NCBI GenBank assembly: GCA_001914235.1
Contig: MQUF01000025.1
Span: forward strand, 33,293-97,292
Direction: 5' to 3'
DNA length: 64,000 nucleotides
DNA from: Desulfobulbaceae bacterium DB1
GTDB lineage: Bacteria > Desulfobacterota > Desulfobulbia > Desulfobulbales > SURF-16
Made by a program: the position numbers and the translations under genes. This document shows positions 52,467 to 62,644 of the stretch, piece by piece (within the stretch, counting starts at the first letter, position 1; each line of letters opens with the position of its first letter). Below the pieces are notes generated by a model, which ran no database searches, was not told where the DNA came from, and saw only the letters and a program-made list of their open reading frames with translations.

Positions 52467-53561
52467 TTAAAGATATTTTGCTCGAAGAATGTCGGAAACC
52501 GAACGGGTAAGCTCAAGGATCCTGGTGGCCAGTTCCGCGGTGAGTGATCCGGTGCCGCAGCTCGGGGTAATGAGGCTTTGCCGGAGCAGGGCGGTCAGGT
52601 CGCGTTTGGGGCCAACCAGCTGGGCCGCCTGTTTTTCCCAGCGGTCGACAAGTGATGCGCTGCTCTCGGAAAGGATGTCTTCCGGCCTTGACGTCGGAAC
52701 AAGTCCCCAGGCTATGATACCGCCACGGTCGAGAAAACCGTCAACTTCCTTTCCGCATGCGGCTAATTTATCAAAAAAACCGTATGCGTCAAAATTCAGG
52801 ATGTCATAATCAAGGCCGAGCAGAAGAGGCCAGTCCGTATTGGCGCAAACGTGAATGCCTGCCAGTCCGCCACTGTTGTGGATGGCGTCGATCATTTCAG
52901 TCTGATCCTGGGCAATGTCTTCATTTGAAACACTGATAAAGGTGTTTGAGCCGAGACCGGCCAAGGCCGGTTCATCGATAAAGACGATAACGGGTTTTCC
53001 GGCTGTTTTTAAAAAATCGACCTGCCAGGCGGCCTTCATGGCAAGTCCCTTGGTGATCATTTCCCTGATCGCCGGGTTGTAATATCCGGCCCGGTTCTCT
53101 TCGTCGGTTATTCCGGTCAAAAGGGTAAAAGGGCCGGTGATCTGACCCTTCAGGGCCAGGATATTCCCGGCTGTTTTTGCTTTTTCCACAAGACGATAGA
53201 GCCCCATGGCATGGGAACGGCTGACCCGGAAGCGGGAATCGGTGAGCAGCGCCATGTTTTCGTTGACGGTGAGGTAGTCTTCGAAAAAGGTGAGCTGTTC
53301 GGCTTCAAAGCGACTCGGATCGGTATTGAAAAAAGTCTTTTCACCTTTTTTGTCCAGCAGAGGCAAACCTTCATTAAACTGCTGCAGCATCCCTTCCTCT
53401 TTGTTGCCGGGAAGTTGCGGCCAAAGCGGGATGGAAGGCGTATATTGAAAGATAAGCGCAAGGGCCTCGTCATGATCGGCCAGGGGAATGCTGCCGATGA
53501 GAGTGGCATGTCCTTCCGGACGGAAGGATGGGCTGGTTCCCTTGTTCATGGATAAAGACAT
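52467..53561 (-). CDS. MetE-core-like / UroD-fold methyltransferase protein
   Basis: A 364-residue protein of the UroD/MetE superfamily. It resembles only the C-terminal catalytic half of cobalamin-independent methionine synthase: KGQITGPFTLL (138-148), DEPAL (196-200), and zinc-ligand candidates H237 and C239 in GIHVCANTDW and C335 in PSCGTGSL. Such short MetE-core proteins transfer methyl groups to homocysteine from a methylcorrinoid in studied bacteria; whether this one does is not known. ATG 53561 with a GAAGGA site is the likely start; longer frames upstream are low-complexity. The leader has hairpins but no riboswitch that I can identify. Confidence 0.72.
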   Translation of the reverse strand: MSLSMNKGTSPSFRPEGHATLIGSIPLADHDEALALIFQYTPSIPLWPQLPGNKEEGMLQQFNEGLPLLDKKGEKTFFNTDPSRFEAEQLTFFEDYLTVNENMALLTDSRFRVSRSHAMGLYRLVEKAKTAGNILALKGQITGPFTLLTGITDEENRAGYYNPAIREMITKGLAMKAAWQVDFLKTAGKPVIVFIDEPALAGLGSNTFISVSNEDIAQDQTEMIDAIHNSGGLAGIHVCANTDWPLLLGLDYDILNFDAYGFFDKLAACGKEVDGFLDRGGIIAWGLVPTSRPEDILSESSASLVDRWEKQAAQLVGPKRDLTALLRQSLITPSCGTGSLTAELATRILELTRSVSDILRAKYL

Positions 53562-53783
53562 TAATAATCCTTCGATGAAGATGGTCGGAATTTTGGAAAA
53601 AGAATACGTGAAAATAAAAAGCGATAACTTACATCTAAAAGGGCTAAAGTGCAAAGTGAAAAATGAAAAGATTGCAGAGGGCCATGCCTCTGTGCTTTGT
53701 TTCACGCGCCCCTCGGCAAGAAAGCGATGAAACGTGATGCGCCGCCCTGGGAGGGGTATAAAATGATAAAAGAAGCGTCGGCC

Positions 53784-53812
53784 TTGACTGGATCGTTAAA
53801 TTTGTTTATTTT
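53784..53812 (+). promoter_or_regulatory. Promoter of tRNA-Leu
   Basis: TTGACT and TATTTT boxes separated by 17 bp, ending 9 bp before the tRNA. Position and spacing fit a sigma70-type promoter. Confidence 0.5.
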
Positions 53813-53820
53813 TCAACCAT

Positions 53821-53906
53821 GCGAGAGTGGCGGAATTGGTAGACGCACTAGACTTAGGATCTAGCGCACTTGGTGTGTGGGGGTTCAAATCCCCCCTCTC
53901 GCACCA
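53821..53906 (+). tRNA. tRNA-Leu (UAG anticodon)
   Basis: Acceptor GCGAGAG pairs with CTCTCGC; the anticodon loop is CTTAGGA with anticodon TAG; a long variable arm (class II tRNA) and the TTCAAAT T-loop follow. CCA is encoded at 53904-53906. Confidence 0.96.
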
Positions 53907-53931
53907 AGGAGATGCTATTTATTTTTGGCTG

Positions 53932-53970
53932 AGGCAAAGAGCAATCTTGTTCTGCATCTTTGCCTTTTGT
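53932..53970 (+). terminator. Intrinsic terminator after tRNA-Leu
   Basis: AGGCAAAGA-GCA pairs with TGC-TCTTTGCCT (one bulged A), 9-nt loop, followed by TTTGTGTTTTT. It separates the tRNA from tig. Confidence 0.75.
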
Positions 53971-54024
53971 GTTTTTAAATCAAACTGAGATAATTTTCTA
54001 TCACATAGAGAAGGAAGGTACCAG

Positions 54025-55344
54025 ATGCAGGTTAGCGTTGAAGATGTCAGTTCCCTTACAAAAACATTAAAGATCGTTGTTCCCCGTGAGGTTGTCGCCA
54101 AAAAAATCGATGCTGCCTACAATGAATTGAAGGCAGAGGTGTCGATCAAAGGCTTCAGAAAGGGCAAGGTGCCGCGCAAGGTGCTTGAAAAGGGGTATGG
54201 CGATAAAGTGAAACAGGAAGTAGGGGAAAAACTGGTTCAGGATACCTATTTCGATGCCGTTGAGCAGGTCAAGTGCGAGCCGGTTGTTCATCCGGAAATA
54301 AAAAGCCATGCCTTTTCCGATGACGGAACCTTTGTTTACGAAGCCGAGGTCGATGTCAAGCCTCAGTTTGAACTGGGGCAATACAAGGGCGTGGAAGTGG
54401 TGATGCCGCCGATCGTCGTGACCGAGGAAATGATTGCCGCAGAGCTTGAGTCTTTGCGCCGTGAGCTTGCCCCCCTGCGAAATGTTGAAGATCGAGGCAT
54501 TCAGGCCAATGATCTTGTGGTTGTCGATTTTCAGGGGCATGGCGAGGATGGCGAGCCATTGCCGCATGTCAAGGCTGAAAATTATTCCTTGGAAATAGGC
54601 ACCGGCCGGAACGGCAAAGAGTTTGAAGAGGCCTGTGTCGGCTTAAAAAAAGGGGAAGAGGGCAATCGGGATGTCGCCTTTCCTCCGGGTTTTCCTAATC
54701 CGGAACTGGCCGGCAAAAAGGTATCCTTTAAAGTGAACGTAAAGGAAATCAAGGAAAGAGTTTTGCCTGAGCTCAACGACGATTTTGCCCTGGATGTCGG
54801 AGATGAATTTAAAACCCTTGATGCCCTGAAAGAAGAGTTGCGCAAGAAAATCTTGAAACGGCAGGAAGATGGACGCCAAGGAGATTTGACCGACAAAATC
54901 ATGATGAAGATTCTCGATGGTCATGAATTCGAGATTCCCAATAAGCTCGTTGCCTATGAGGTAAGTGAGCAGATCAAGCAACTTGAGGATCATCTGCAGA
55001 AGCAAGGCATGACCCTGGAGTCGGCGGGTTTAAGCCAGGAAAAACTGATCGAGGATTATAAAGGGGCTGCCGCCAAAAGAGTGCGGGGTGATTTTATTCT
55101 GAAAAAGATCGCTGAGGTTGAAAACATCAAGTTGACTGATTCAGACATCAGCAAGGGTTTTGAGCGAGTTGCCTCTCAGTACGGCATGCCGGTTGATGAG
55201 GTGAAAAAATATTTTCGCAACCGTAATGACTTTCTGCCCTTCATGAATGAACTTTTAAGCGAGAAAATACTTGAGTTTTTGCGTGAAAATGCCGTAGTGC
55301 ATGAAGGAGCGGCAACAGCGGAAAAGGCAGGTGATGCAGAATGA
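54025..55344 (+). CDS. tig: Trigger factor
   Basis: A 439-residue ribosome-bound chaperone. The ribosome-docking loop GFRKGKVP (about 39-46) lies in the N-terminal domain, followed by a PPIase domain (about 155-240, with [13 protein letters not shown]) and the long C-terminal helical arms. It shields nascent chains. GAAGGAAGG before ATG 54025 is a strong ribosome site. It overlaps clpP by 4 bp. Confidence 0.96.
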   Translation: MQVSVEDVSSLTKTLKIVVPREVVAKKIDAAYNELKAEVSIKGFRKGKVPRKVLEKGYGDKVKQEVGEKLVQDTYFDAVEQVKCEPVVHPEIKSHAFSDDGTFVYEAEVDVKPQFELGQYKGVEVVMPPIVVTEEMIAAELESLRRELAPLRNVEDRGIQANDLVVVDFQGHGEDGEPLPHVKAENYSLEIGTGRNGKEFEEACVGLKKGEEGNRDVAFPPGFPNPELAGKKVSFKVNVKEIKERVLPELNDDFALDVGDEFKTLDALKEELRKKILKRQEDGRQGDLTDKIMMKILDGHEFEIPNKLVAYEVSEQIKQLEDHLQKQGMTLESAGLSQEKLIEDYKGAAAKRVRGDFILKKIAEVENIKLTDSDISKGFERVASQYGMPVDEVKKYFRNRNDFLPFMNELLSEKILEFLRENAVVHEGAATAEKAGDAE

Positions 55345-55943
55345 GTTTGATTCCTTTTGTTATTGAGCAGACGCCGCGTGGAGAACGATCGTACGATATT
55401 TATTCCAGGCTGCTTAAGGAGAGAATTATATTTCTCGGATCGCAGGTAAACGACGACATCGCCAACGTCATTATCGCTCAGCTTCTTTTTCTTGAAGCGG
55501 AAGACCCGGACAAGGATATTACTTTTTATATCAATTCCCCCGGCGGTGTTGTAACTGCCGGACTGGCCATTTATGATACGATGCAGTATATTAAATGTGA
55601 TATCGCGACGCTCTGCATGGGACAGGCCGCCAGTATGGGTGCTTTTCTTCTTGCGGCCGGCGCCCCTGGGAAAAGATATGCCCTGCCGAATTCTCGTATT
55701 CTGATTCACCAGCCCATGGGCGGCTATCAGGGACAGGCAAGTGATATCGACATCCATGCCCGGGAGATACTGCGGATGCGCGAAGATCTGAATACTCTTC
55801 TTGCCCATCACACCGGTCAGCCCATGGAAAAAATTCAGACTGACACGGAGCGCGACTATTTCATGAGCGCGCTGGAAGCAAAAGAATACGGTCTGATTGA
55901 CAAAGTCCTGGGAAAACGGGAAAATATTGACGAGGAGGTCTGA
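55341..55943 (+). CDS. clpP: ATP-dependent Clp protease proteolytic subunit
   Basis: A 200-residue ClpP with catalytic S98 in [10 protein letters not shown]123 in [11 protein letters not shown] and an aspartate near 172 ([10 protein letters not shown]). No long propeptide is seen. It forms the tetradecameric protease with ClpX, whose gene starts 2 bp downstream. Overlaps tig by 4 bp (ATGA), indicating coupling. Confidence 0.97.
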   Translation: MSLIPFVIEQTPRGERSYDIYSRLLKERIIFLGSQVNDDIANVIIAQLLFLEAEDPDKDITFYINSPGGVVTAGLAIYDTMQYIKCDIATLCMGQAASMGAFLLAAGAPGKRYALPNSRILIHQPMGGYQGQASDIDIHAREILRMREDLNTLLAHHTGQPMEKIQTDTERDYFMSALEAKEYGLIDKVLGKRENIDEEV

Positions 55944-55945
55944 TT

Positions 55946-57205
55946 ATGGCGCAAGACCATGGAAGTGATATCACCGTTATCTGTTCTTTTTGCGGCAAGA
56001 GCCAGGACGAGGTCAGAAAACTGATTGCCGGGCCGAATGTCTATATCTGCGATGAGTGCATTGATCTCTGTAATGAGATTGTCAGCGAGGACCGGCTGCA
56101 GGAACTTGAAGAGCAGACAGGCGGAGTAATTCTGAAGCCCCGTGAAATCAAGAACCATCTCGACCAGTATGTCATCGGACAGGATCTGGCAAAACGCATC
56201 CTGTCGGTTGCCGTCCACAACCACTATAAAAGGGTTGAGGCCAAGTACACCAATAAGGAAGGCGATGTTGAGCTGCAGAAGAGCAATATTATCCTGATTG
56301 GGCCCACCGGCAGCGGCAAGACCCTGCTCGCCCAGACACTGGCCAAGATACTCAACGTGCCTTTTGCCATTGCCGATGCCACCACGCTCACCGAAGCAGG
56401 CTATGTGGGTGAGGATGTGGAAAATATCCTGGTCAACCTGCTTCAGGCCGCGGATCACGATATTGAGAGGGCCAGTCGCGGCATCGTTTATATTGATGAG
56501 ATCGATAAAATTGCCCGTAAATCCGACAGCGCGTCCATTACCAGGGATGTTTCCGGGGAAGGGGTGCAGCAGGCCCTGCTGAAAATTATCGAGGGAACGG
56601 TTGCCAGTGTTCCGCCCAAAGGCGGCAGGAAACATCCTCAGCAGGATTATGTCAGGATCGATACGTCAAATATCCTCTTTATCTGCGGCGGGGCGTTTGT
56701 CGGTTTGGAAAAGGTCATCAAAAGACGAACAGGCACCAAGTCCATTGGCTTTGGAGCAAAGGTTGTCGGTAAAACCCAGAAAAAGATGGGAGAGGTGCTG
56801 GCTGCCATTCAACCGGAAGATCTTTTGCAATTCGGCTTGATTCCCGAACTGGTCGGCCGTTTGCCTGTCATTGCCACCATGGAAGAACTGGAAGAGGAAG
56901 ATCTTGTCAGAATTCTGCGGGAACCGAAAAATGCCCTGACCAAGCAGTACGAAAAACTTTTTGATTTCGAGAATATTCGTCTGCGTTTTACCGAGGGAGC
57001 TCTTCGGGCGATTGCCAAGGAGGCGATGAAACGGAAATCAGGCGCCAGGGGATTGCGATCCGTCATGGAAAAAGCCATGCTTGATATCATGTTTGAGTTG
57101 CCGTCCGAAGCCAATGTCAAGGAGTGCGTCATCAGCGAACAGGTTATCCTGAACGGTGATTACCCTGTTGTCCTTTATGAAAGCGAGAATAAAAAGAGCG
57201 CATAA
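55946..57205 (+). CDS. clpX: ATP-dependent Clp protease ATPase subunit ClpX
   Basis: A 419-residue AAA+ unfoldase. N-terminal zinc domain CSFCGK...CDECIDLC (13-40), Walker [13 protein letters not shown], Walker [10 protein letters not shown], and [16 protein letters not shown] sensor 2 near the end ([14 protein letters not shown]). The IGF-like ClpP-docking loop reads IGFGAK. Followed by a short terminator hairpin. Confidence 0.97.
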   Translation: MAQDHGSDITVICSFCGKSQDEVRKLIAGPNVYICDECIDLCNEIVSEDRLQELEEQTGGVILKPREIKNHLDQYVIGQDLAKRILSVAVHNHYKRVEAKYTNKEGDVELQKSNIILIGPTGSGKTLLAQTLAKILNVPFAIADATTLTEAGYVGEDVENILVNLLQAADHDIERASRGIVYIDEIDKIARKSDSASITRDVSGEGVQQALLKIIEGTVASVPPKGGRKHPQQDYVRIDTSNILFICGGAFVGLEKVIKRRTGTKSIGFGAKVVGKTQKKMGEVLAAIQPEDLLQFGLIPELVGRLPVIATMEELEEEDLVRILREPKNALTKQYEKLFDFENIRLRFTEGALRAIAKEAMKRKSGARGLRSVMEKAMLDIMFELPSEANVKECVISEQVILNGDYPVVLYESENKKSA

Positions 57206-57216
57206 ACGCACCTGAC

Positions 57217-57243
57217 AGGGAGGCGCATGTCTCCCTTTTTTTT
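57217..57243 (+). terminator. Short intrinsic terminator after clpX
   Basis: AGGGAG, 8-nt loop, CTCCCT, then a run of T. The stem is only 6 bp, so termination is probably partial and lon may be partly cotranscribed. Confidence 0.55.
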
Positions 57244-57287
57244 CCTTCTCCGCAGTTTCACCTTAAACGAGAACTCCAAGTGCTATT

Positions 57288-59702
57288 ATGTCAGAAATTG
57301 TAACAAATATTTATCCCATGATGCCCCTGCGGGATATCGTTTTGTTCCCGTATATGGTGGCGCCGCTTGTGGTGGGCAGGACCAAGTCCATCAAGGCACT
57401 CGAGCAGGCCATGTCCGCCCGCACCAGTATTTTTCTCAGTACCCAGATTGATGCTTCGGTTGACGATCCCGACGAGGATGGTATGCACCGGATCGGCACA
57501 GTCGCTTCCGTGCTTCAACTTTTACGGCTTCCGGATGGAACGATTAAGGCCCTTGTCGAAGGCAAGCATCGGGGGAAGATAGTTTCCTTTCAGCCCTCCA
57601 AGGATTACTTTACCGTGGAGGTTGAGGATTATCAGGAGACAGCACAGTCAGACAACCTCACCGTGGCCTACATACGTGAAATCCTTGCTTCTTTTAAGCA
57701 ATACACCAAGCATAACAAAAAAATACCGAGCGAAGTTGTCAAAAGTCTCACCAAAATCGATAATCCGGCCAAGTTTATTGATTTTCTTGCCGGTCATCTG
57801 CCCGTCAACAGCGACGAAAAGCAGCAGATATTAAATACCATTTCGCTTCTTGATCGGATGGAACTGGTACTGGGTCTGATCCATAAAGAGAGTGAGATTG
57901 CTTCCCTGGAGGAAAATATCCGCGCTCAGGTAAAGAAGAAGATGGAAAAGACTCAGAAGGACTATTATCTGGCCGAGCAGATGCGCATCATCCAAAAAGA
58001 GATGGGCGGCGGCAAGGATGATATGAGTTCCGAACTTGCCGAGCTTGAGTTGCAGGTCGAGAAGAAAAAAATGCCCACGGCGGCCAAGGACAAGGCCAAA
58101 CAGGAGTTGAAAAAGCTGAAGATGATGCCGCCCATGTCGGCTGAAGCGACAGTGGTCCGAAATTATATCGATACGATACTCAGCCTTCCCTGGCACGAGA
58201 AAACCCGTTCGAAAATTGATATCAAGAAAGCGGAAAAGATACTTGACGAGGACCACTTCGGATTGGGCAAACCAAAGGAGCGTATCCTTGAATATCTTGC
58301 CGTTCAGGTGCAGGTCAAGAAAATTAAAGGCCCGATTCTTTGCCTTGTCGGGCCTCCGGGTGTCGGCAAGACCTCGCTCTGTAAATCAGTTGCTCGGGCC
58401 ATGGAGCGAAAATTCGTCCGGGTTTCCTTGGGTGGCGTGCGCGATGAGGCGGAAATCAGAGGCCATCGACGCACTTATATCGGCGCATTGCCGGGTAAGA
58501 TCATTCATTCCCTGCAAAAGGTCAAGGTCAACAACCCCGTCTTCTGCCTTGATGAAATTGATAAGATGAGCATGGATTTCAGGGGGGATCCCTCCTCGGC
58601 GCTGCTTGAGGTTCTTGACCCGGAACAGAACAACAGTTTCAACGATCATTATCTTGATCTGGATTACGATCTTTCCGATGTCTTGTTCATCACCACCGCC
58701 AACAATCTGCCCGCCATTCCCGCTCCTTTGCAGGACAGGATGGAGGTCATCAAGCTTGAAGGCTACACGGAAGAGGACAAACTGCAGATTGCCAAGGGAT
58801 ATCTTGTTCCCAAGCAGTTAAGGGAAAACGGTTTTAAGGAAAACGACATCATTTTTCATGATGGAGCGGTTCTTGAAATCGTCCGCCGTTATACCCGTGA
58901 GGCCGGTGTCCGGAACCTGGAAAGAAATCTTGCCAGTATCTGCCGGAAAATCGCCAGGGATCGGTTAAAGTCCGGAAAGAAGAAGCAGTATCGGATTAGT
59001 GCCCAGTCGATCGCCAAGTATCTGGGTGTTGCCAGGTTTCGCTACGGCCAGGCTGAAGAAAGAGACGCCGTCGGATTAACGACCGGTCTTGCCTGGACGG
59101 AAGTCGGTGGTGAGCTGCTGCAGATTGAAACTGCGTTGATGCCCGGCAGCGGCAAATTGACCATAACCGGGAAACTAGGCGATGTCATGCAGGAATCCGC
59201 CCAAGCAGCACTGAGTTACGTGCGGACCAGGGCAAGCCGCCTCGGGTTAAGTGTTGATTTCTATCAAAAACTTGATATTCATGTCCATGTGCCGGAAGGA
59301 GCTATTCCCAAGGATGGCCCTTCCGCCGGCATCACCATGGCGACATCAATGGTTTCCGCCTTGTTGAAGCTTCCGGTGCGCAGGGATCTGGCCATGACCG
59401 GTGAAATCACCCTGCGGGGAAGTGTTTTGCCCATCGGCGGTTTAACGGAGAAACTTCTTGCCGCCAAACGCGGCAATATCAAACATGTATTGATTCCAAA
59501 GGAAAACGAAAGGAATCTGAAAGAGATTCCTGCCAAAATCCTTAAAAGTCTCACCATTGAATTGGTCGATCATATGGATAAAGTGCTTGAAAAGGCCATT
59601 GTCTGCCAAAATGGCGAAAAATTGTTCAAGGATGAAATGCCTGCAAATTTCCATCCTGAAATACCCCAAGTTGAGTCAGGGAACAACCTGTCGCAACATT
59701 AA
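57288..59702 (+). CDS. lon: ATP-dependent protease Lon
   Basis: An 804-residue LonA. N-terminal substrate domain ([20 protein letters not shown]), AAA+ module with Walker [11 protein letters not shown] and Walker [10 protein letters not shown], and protease domain with the catalytic serine in [13 protein letters not shown] and a lysine about 43 residues later. It degrades misfolded and regulatory proteins. ATG 57288 has no strong ribosome site (GTGCTATT). Ends the tig-clpP-clpX-lon series. Confidence 0.96.
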   Translation: MSEIVTNIYPMMPLRDIVLFPYMVAPLVVGRTKSIKALEQAMSARTSIFLSTQIDASVDDPDEDGMHRIGTVASVLQLLRLPDGTIKALVEGKHRGKIVSFQPSKDYFTVEVEDYQETAQSDNLTVAYIREILASFKQYTKHNKKIPSEVVKSLTKIDNPAKFIDFLAGHLPVNSDEKQQILNTISLLDRMELVLGLIHKESEIASLEENIRAQVKKKMEKTQKDYYLAEQMRIIQKEMGGGKDDMSSELAELELQVEKKKMPTAAKDKAKQELKKLKMMPPMSAEATVVRNYIDTILSLPWHEKTRSKIDIKKAEKILDEDHFGLGKPKERILEYLAVQVQVKKIKGPILCLVGPPGVGKTSLCKSVARAMERKFVRVSLGGVRDEAEIRGHRRTYIGALPGKIIHSLQKVKVNNPVFCLDEIDKMSMDFRGDPSSALLEVLDPEQNNSFNDHYLDLDYDLSDVLFITTANNLPAIPAPLQDRMEVIKLEGYTEEDKLQIAKGYLVPKQLRENGFKENDIIFHDGAVLEIVRRYTREAGVRNLERNLASICRKIARDRLKSGKKKQYRISAQSIAKYLGVARFRYGQAEERDAVGLTTGLAWTEVGGELLQIETALMPGSGKLTITGKLGDVMQESAQAALSYVRTRASRLGLSVDFYQKLDIHVHVPEGAIPKDGPSAGITMATSMVSALLKLPVRRDLAMTGEITLRGSVLPIGGLTEKLLAAKRGNIKHVLIPKENERNLKEIPAKILKSLTIELVDHMDKVLEKAIVCQNGEKLFKDEMPANFHPEIPQVESGNNLSQH

Positions 59703-59776
59703 GAGCTTATTCTGTAATCACGGAAGGATAGTGTTGTTCGAGCAGCCTTTTTTTTTGGATTGTCGGTGTTTTTTTG

Positions 59777-59805
59777 TTGACGAGACAAGGCGTTACTGTT
59801 AAATA
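59777..59805 (+). promoter_or_regulatory. Promoter of tRNA-Val/tRNA-Asp
   Basis: TTGACG and TAAATA boxes with a 17-bp spacer; the tRNA-Val starts 17 bp after the -10. The two tRNAs are 7 bp apart and share the terminator at 59992. Confidence 0.55.
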
Positions 59806-59821
59806 AACGCATCATTTGAAC

Positions 59822-59897
59822 GGGCGGTTAGCTCAGCTGGGAGAGCATCGGCCTTACAAGCCGAGGGTCACAGGTTCGATCCCTGTACCGCCCACCA
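59822..59897 (+). tRNA. tRNA-Val (UAC anticodon)
   Basis: Acceptor GGGCGGT pairs with ACCGCCC; anticodon loop CTTACAA gives TAC; T-loop GGTTCGATCC; CCA encoded. Confidence 0.96.
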
Positions 59898-59904
59898 AAT
59901 TTCC

Positions 59905-59981
<77 letters not shown>

Positions 59982-59988
59982 GGTATAG

Positions 59989-60717
59989 TCAGGGATTGCG
60001 GGTGACAACGCAATCCCTTTTTTTTTGTGGTGGCTCCACTTGGTGGCTTTTTGTGGCTCTTCCCGGAAGGACTCTCAATGCTGGTCTCAATGATGACAAC
60101 CTTCTGATGTATCTCTCCGTTGTTGCCAGTTTCCTGTGACGCAAAATTGATTGAATATCAATTAGGGAAACATCGGCCTGGGCCAGAATGCTTGCAGTCA
60201 AATGACGAATTGCATGAAGCCCGAATTTCTTCACTCCAGCACTCTTACAAAGCCTACCCATCCATTTATTGCGTTCCAGATAAGGAATATCCGCTTTCGG
60301 GTTCGGGAACACCCATTCCCCATTTTCGCATTCCTGTTTATGGACAAGCAAGGCATTGTAAAGGTCATCCGTCATTGGCAACCAATCTGATTCCAGAGAG
60401 CCGTCTTTTCGTTTACGGGTAAAAAGCCTTACTCTGGCTTCAGCAAAATCTACATCTTGCCAGCGTAAACCGAACAACTCACCACGACGAGCAGCCAAAT
60501 GAAGGTATGCCAACAGCATAACCTTGTCCTGGGGACTTTCAGCAACTTCATATACTTTCCAGAAATCCCTTTCCGATGGGACATAACGAACTTGTCGCTG
60601 TTCAGGAAAACGTTCAACAAGACAGGGATTAGGAGAGGGGATACCAAGATATTTCATTCCCCAATTCCAGGCAGAAACAAGGTTGTTTCTGTCCTTATTC
60701 GCTGCATAGCCTGACAA
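59989..60717 (-). CDS. Tyrosine recombinase (integrase), N-terminally truncated
   Basis: The C-terminal catalytic domain of a tyrosine integrase, 242 residues. Conserved residues are visible: arginine in LAARRGELFGLRW, LHAIRHLTAS (His-x-x-Arg-His), and tyrosine in HRKLATTERYIRRL. Only the end of the core-binding domain (SGYAANKDRNNLVSAWNWG) remains; upstream in this frame is a stop after a few codons, so the normal N-terminus (about 80-100 residues) is missing. It is convergent with tRNA-Asp, as usual for integrases at a tRNA. Its last codons lie within the tRNA terminator hairpin. Probably inactive. Confidence 0.8.
   Translation of the reverse strand: MSGYAANKDRNNLVSAWNWGMKYLGIPSPNPCLVERFPEQRQVRYVPSERDFWKVYEVAESPQDKVMLLAYLHLAARRGELFGLRWQDVDFAEARVRLFTRKRKDGSLESDWLPMTDDLYNALLVHKQECENGEWVFPNPKADIPYLERNKWMGRLCKSAGVKKFGLHAIRHLTASILAQADVSLIDIQSILRHRKLATTERYIRRLSSLRPALRVLPGRATKSHQVEPPQKKRDCVVTRNP
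59992..60026 (+). terminator. Terminator of the tRNA-Val/tRNA-Asp unit, inside the integrase 3' end
   Basis: GGGATTGCG, 8-nt loop, CGCAATCCC, then nine T: a strong intrinsic terminator. On the other strand the same bases encode the end of the integrase gene (CVVTRNP) . Confidence 0.85.
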
Positions 60718-61043
60718 CCCTGGATAACATATTGCGCCATAAATGATGCAGCCCTATGGCTCTTCAACTCAGGCAGTCTACCCAGTTCGGCGATCAGTTT
60801 TTCATCACGCCACAAAGAGGACAACTCAGAGATATGAATAGTCTTCGTTTCCGTTTCTTTTTTCTTTTCCTTTTTTGTCCAAATGTCTGACAGCTCGCGC
60901 AAGGTCATTTCTCTGACAATGGGCGGACCTTTCCTTTTGCCGAAGAGCAATACACCAGTTGCCACGGAAAACAAAAAAATCGTCAACCACAACAATCCAC
61001 TTCCCAGGTCTGCCGAACCAATCCAATGATGCAACAACTCCAC
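60654..61043 (-). CDS. Hypothetical single-helix membrane protein after the coupling protein
   Basis: A 129-residue reading frame starting at GTG 61043, overlapping the coupling-protein stop by one base. One membrane helix (about 14-34, LWLTIFLFSVATGVLLFG), then a charged Lys/Glu-rich part with two similar motifs, LRELSDIWT and ISELSSLWR. The last about 20 residues overlap the start of the integrase remnant in another frame, so the original C-terminus was probably lost at a rearrangement junction near 60720. I do not recognise the family; translational coupling suggests a conjugation role. Confidence 0.55.
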   Translation of the reverse strand: MELLHHWIGSADLGSGLLWLTIFLFSVATGVLLFGKRKGPPIVREMTLRELSDIWTKKEKKKETETKTIHISELSSLWRDEKLIAELGRLPELKSHRAASFMAQYVIQGCQAMQRIRTETTLFLPGIGE

Positions 61044-62335
61044 TACTGGACACCTGTTTCGATACTTTGTGCAGAACTCAGCTCCCTGGACAGATTCGGA
61101 AATGTGACTTTGAGCGAAGAATCCCGCACCGCCGCCGTTTTTCCTTTGTAGGTGCCGGAGTAGGTGTTTAGAAACAATTCCCGAGGTGCCATGTTCAGGA
61201 CCTCGGTGTGCTTGATCCTGACCTCCTCAGTCTCCCGGATGGAGAGTCCGCCTCCCAGGGAGATAATCGGCGAGAACCGCCGTTGTTCGCCGAGATGTTC
61301 GGAGACGTAGCTCGCGGTATGCGCGTCTGGAACCCGCATGAAGAGTTTGGTGTTGCAGTTGTCCAGAATGGTGTTGGCCCGGTCTTCGCCCACCTCGGCG
61401 AACAACTGGCTGATGGACTGGCAATAGCTGTGAATGAACACCCCGGCTCCGCCGGCCTTGGCGAAAAGATCCTCGATGCCCTGGTAGAGCACCGATTGCG
61501 CCTCATCGATGTGCAGAACCAGCGTCGGGGAGACGTTTTTCCCGCTGGAATAGACCCGGCCCACAAAGGCCTGGATCATGGAGATGATGACCTTGCCCGC
61601 CGTATAGGCGGCCCGCTTGGTAAGCAGAGACCCGAGCTGCACAACCAGGATGATGCCCTTGCCCTGCTCCAGTCGCCGGACAAAACGGTTTTCATCGGCC
61701 TTACCGATGATCCTGCCCACATTCCCCGAAGTAAGTTCGGTCAGGGCCACCCGCAGGGAACTGGCCACCTTGGAATAGTAATCAGCCGGGGTGCTCAGGA
61801 TTTTCTGGATATCACGGGAAAGCTGTTCCGCTTCCGGCGTGTCGATGTAATCGATTTTTTCCTTCAACCGCTCCAAGTCCTGATGGCTGATGTGGTTCTT
61901 GATGTCGTTGAGATTGAAAGAAGGTTTTCTGCCGGCAACTTCCGCCAGCATGATCAGGGCCTGAACCACCACCAGACTCACCTCGTAGGCCACGCCGAAA
62001 AAGTACGGCTCTCTGCCAACGGCAACCCCGGCGGTGATATGGGCAACCAGCTCCTCCGGCATATAGTAGGACGAAAGCGGATCGAGAATGGCACTGTACT
62101 GCGGGAAAATCGGAGTGATCAGCATCAGATCCTGTTGCCGGCCTGTGTCGATAGCAAGCTGGGTGATTTTGGAAAAGAGGTCGATATCACCCTTCGGATC
62201 GATGGCCACCACGGAATATCCCTTGCGGATGTCCTGTTCGATAATGTGCTCCATAACCCGGGTCTTGCCGACCCTGGTCGTGCCGAAACACCAGAAATGT
62301 CCTTTCCGGTAAGAATCGGGAAAGCCTAGTACCAT
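61043..62335 (-). CDS. TraD/TraG-type conjugative coupling ATPase, 5'-truncated
   Basis: A 430-residue type IV coupling-protein ATPase domain. Walker A is GTTRVGKT (18-25), Walker B is LVLHIDEAQ (about 268-276), with the conserved SYCQSISQL and LDNCNTKLFMRV segments of the TraM-recognition region. Coupling proteins bring relaxase-bound DNA to a conjugation channel. Normal members have about 150 more N-terminal residues with two membrane helices; here the frame opens only about ten codons before the Walker A region, and a transposase remnant lies directly upstream. It is therefore a truncated remnant of an integrative conjugative element. Confidence 0.8.
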   Translation of the reverse strand: MVLGFPDSYRKGHFWCFGTTRVGKTRVMEHIIEQDIRKGYSVVAIDPKGDIDLFSKITQLAIDTGRQQDLMLITPIFPQYSAILDPLSSYYMPEELVAHITAGVAVGREPYFFGVAYEVSLVVVQALIMLAEVAGRKPSFNLNDIKNHISHQDLERLKEKIDYIDTPEAEQLSRDIQKILSTPADYYSKVASSLRVALTELTSGNVGRIIGKADENRFVRRLEQGKGIILVVQLGSLLTKRAAYTAGKVIISMIQAFVGRVYSSGKNVSPTLVLHIDEAQSVLYQGIEDLFAKAGGAGVFIHSYCQSISQLFAEVGEDRANTILDNCNTKLFMRVPDAHTASYVSEHLGEQRRFSPIISLGGGLSIRETEEVRIKHTEVLNMAPRELFLNTYSGTYKGKTAAVRDSSLKVTFPNLSRELSSAQSIETGVQ

Positions 62336-62342
62336 GTAACAT

Positions 62343-62580
62343 TTATAAATTCGGATAAAGACGTTTCAGCTTAATTCTTGCATCCGTTGTAGTAAACTGC
62401 CAATCAATTTTTCTGGTGCTGTTGTTTCGGTCGCTTTCCCATGCCGCTACTTCAGCCTGCATGGTTGACATGTCGGCGATCCGACGGTTCAGGCATTGTC
62501 CTTTTAGCACACTGAGTTCAATCTCTGCCATATTGAGCCAACTGCCATGCTTGGGTGTATGGTGAATATCCAGTCGCTCT
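62343..62580 (-). pseudogene. IS630-family transposase, C-terminal fragment
   Basis: The last about 79 residues of an IS630-type transposase: HHTPKHGSWLNMAEIELSVL, then the usual helical end to LKRLYPNL and stop. The rest is cut off by the IS3-family element at 62585. It lies directly upstream of the truncated coupling-protein gene, so its insertion may have removed that gene's 5' part. Confidence 0.85.
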
Positions 62581-62644
62581 ATAGTGGACCCCAGTTTTGA
62601 GACAGCAATTTAAGCTATGCGCTACCATCAAGGAGCAGGAAGTG

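Noticed and set aside
53640..53760. SAH-type riboswitch upstream of the MetE-like gene
   Set aside because: The minus strand has CCGAGGGGCGCGTG, similar to the start of the SAH motif, but the closing CAGGCTCGG part is missing and the remaining hairpins do not fit.
61208..62329. Long plus-strand frame (373 codons) opposite the coupling ATPase
   Set aside because: Fully antisense to a protein with clear Walker motifs; its own sequence lacks recognisable domains.
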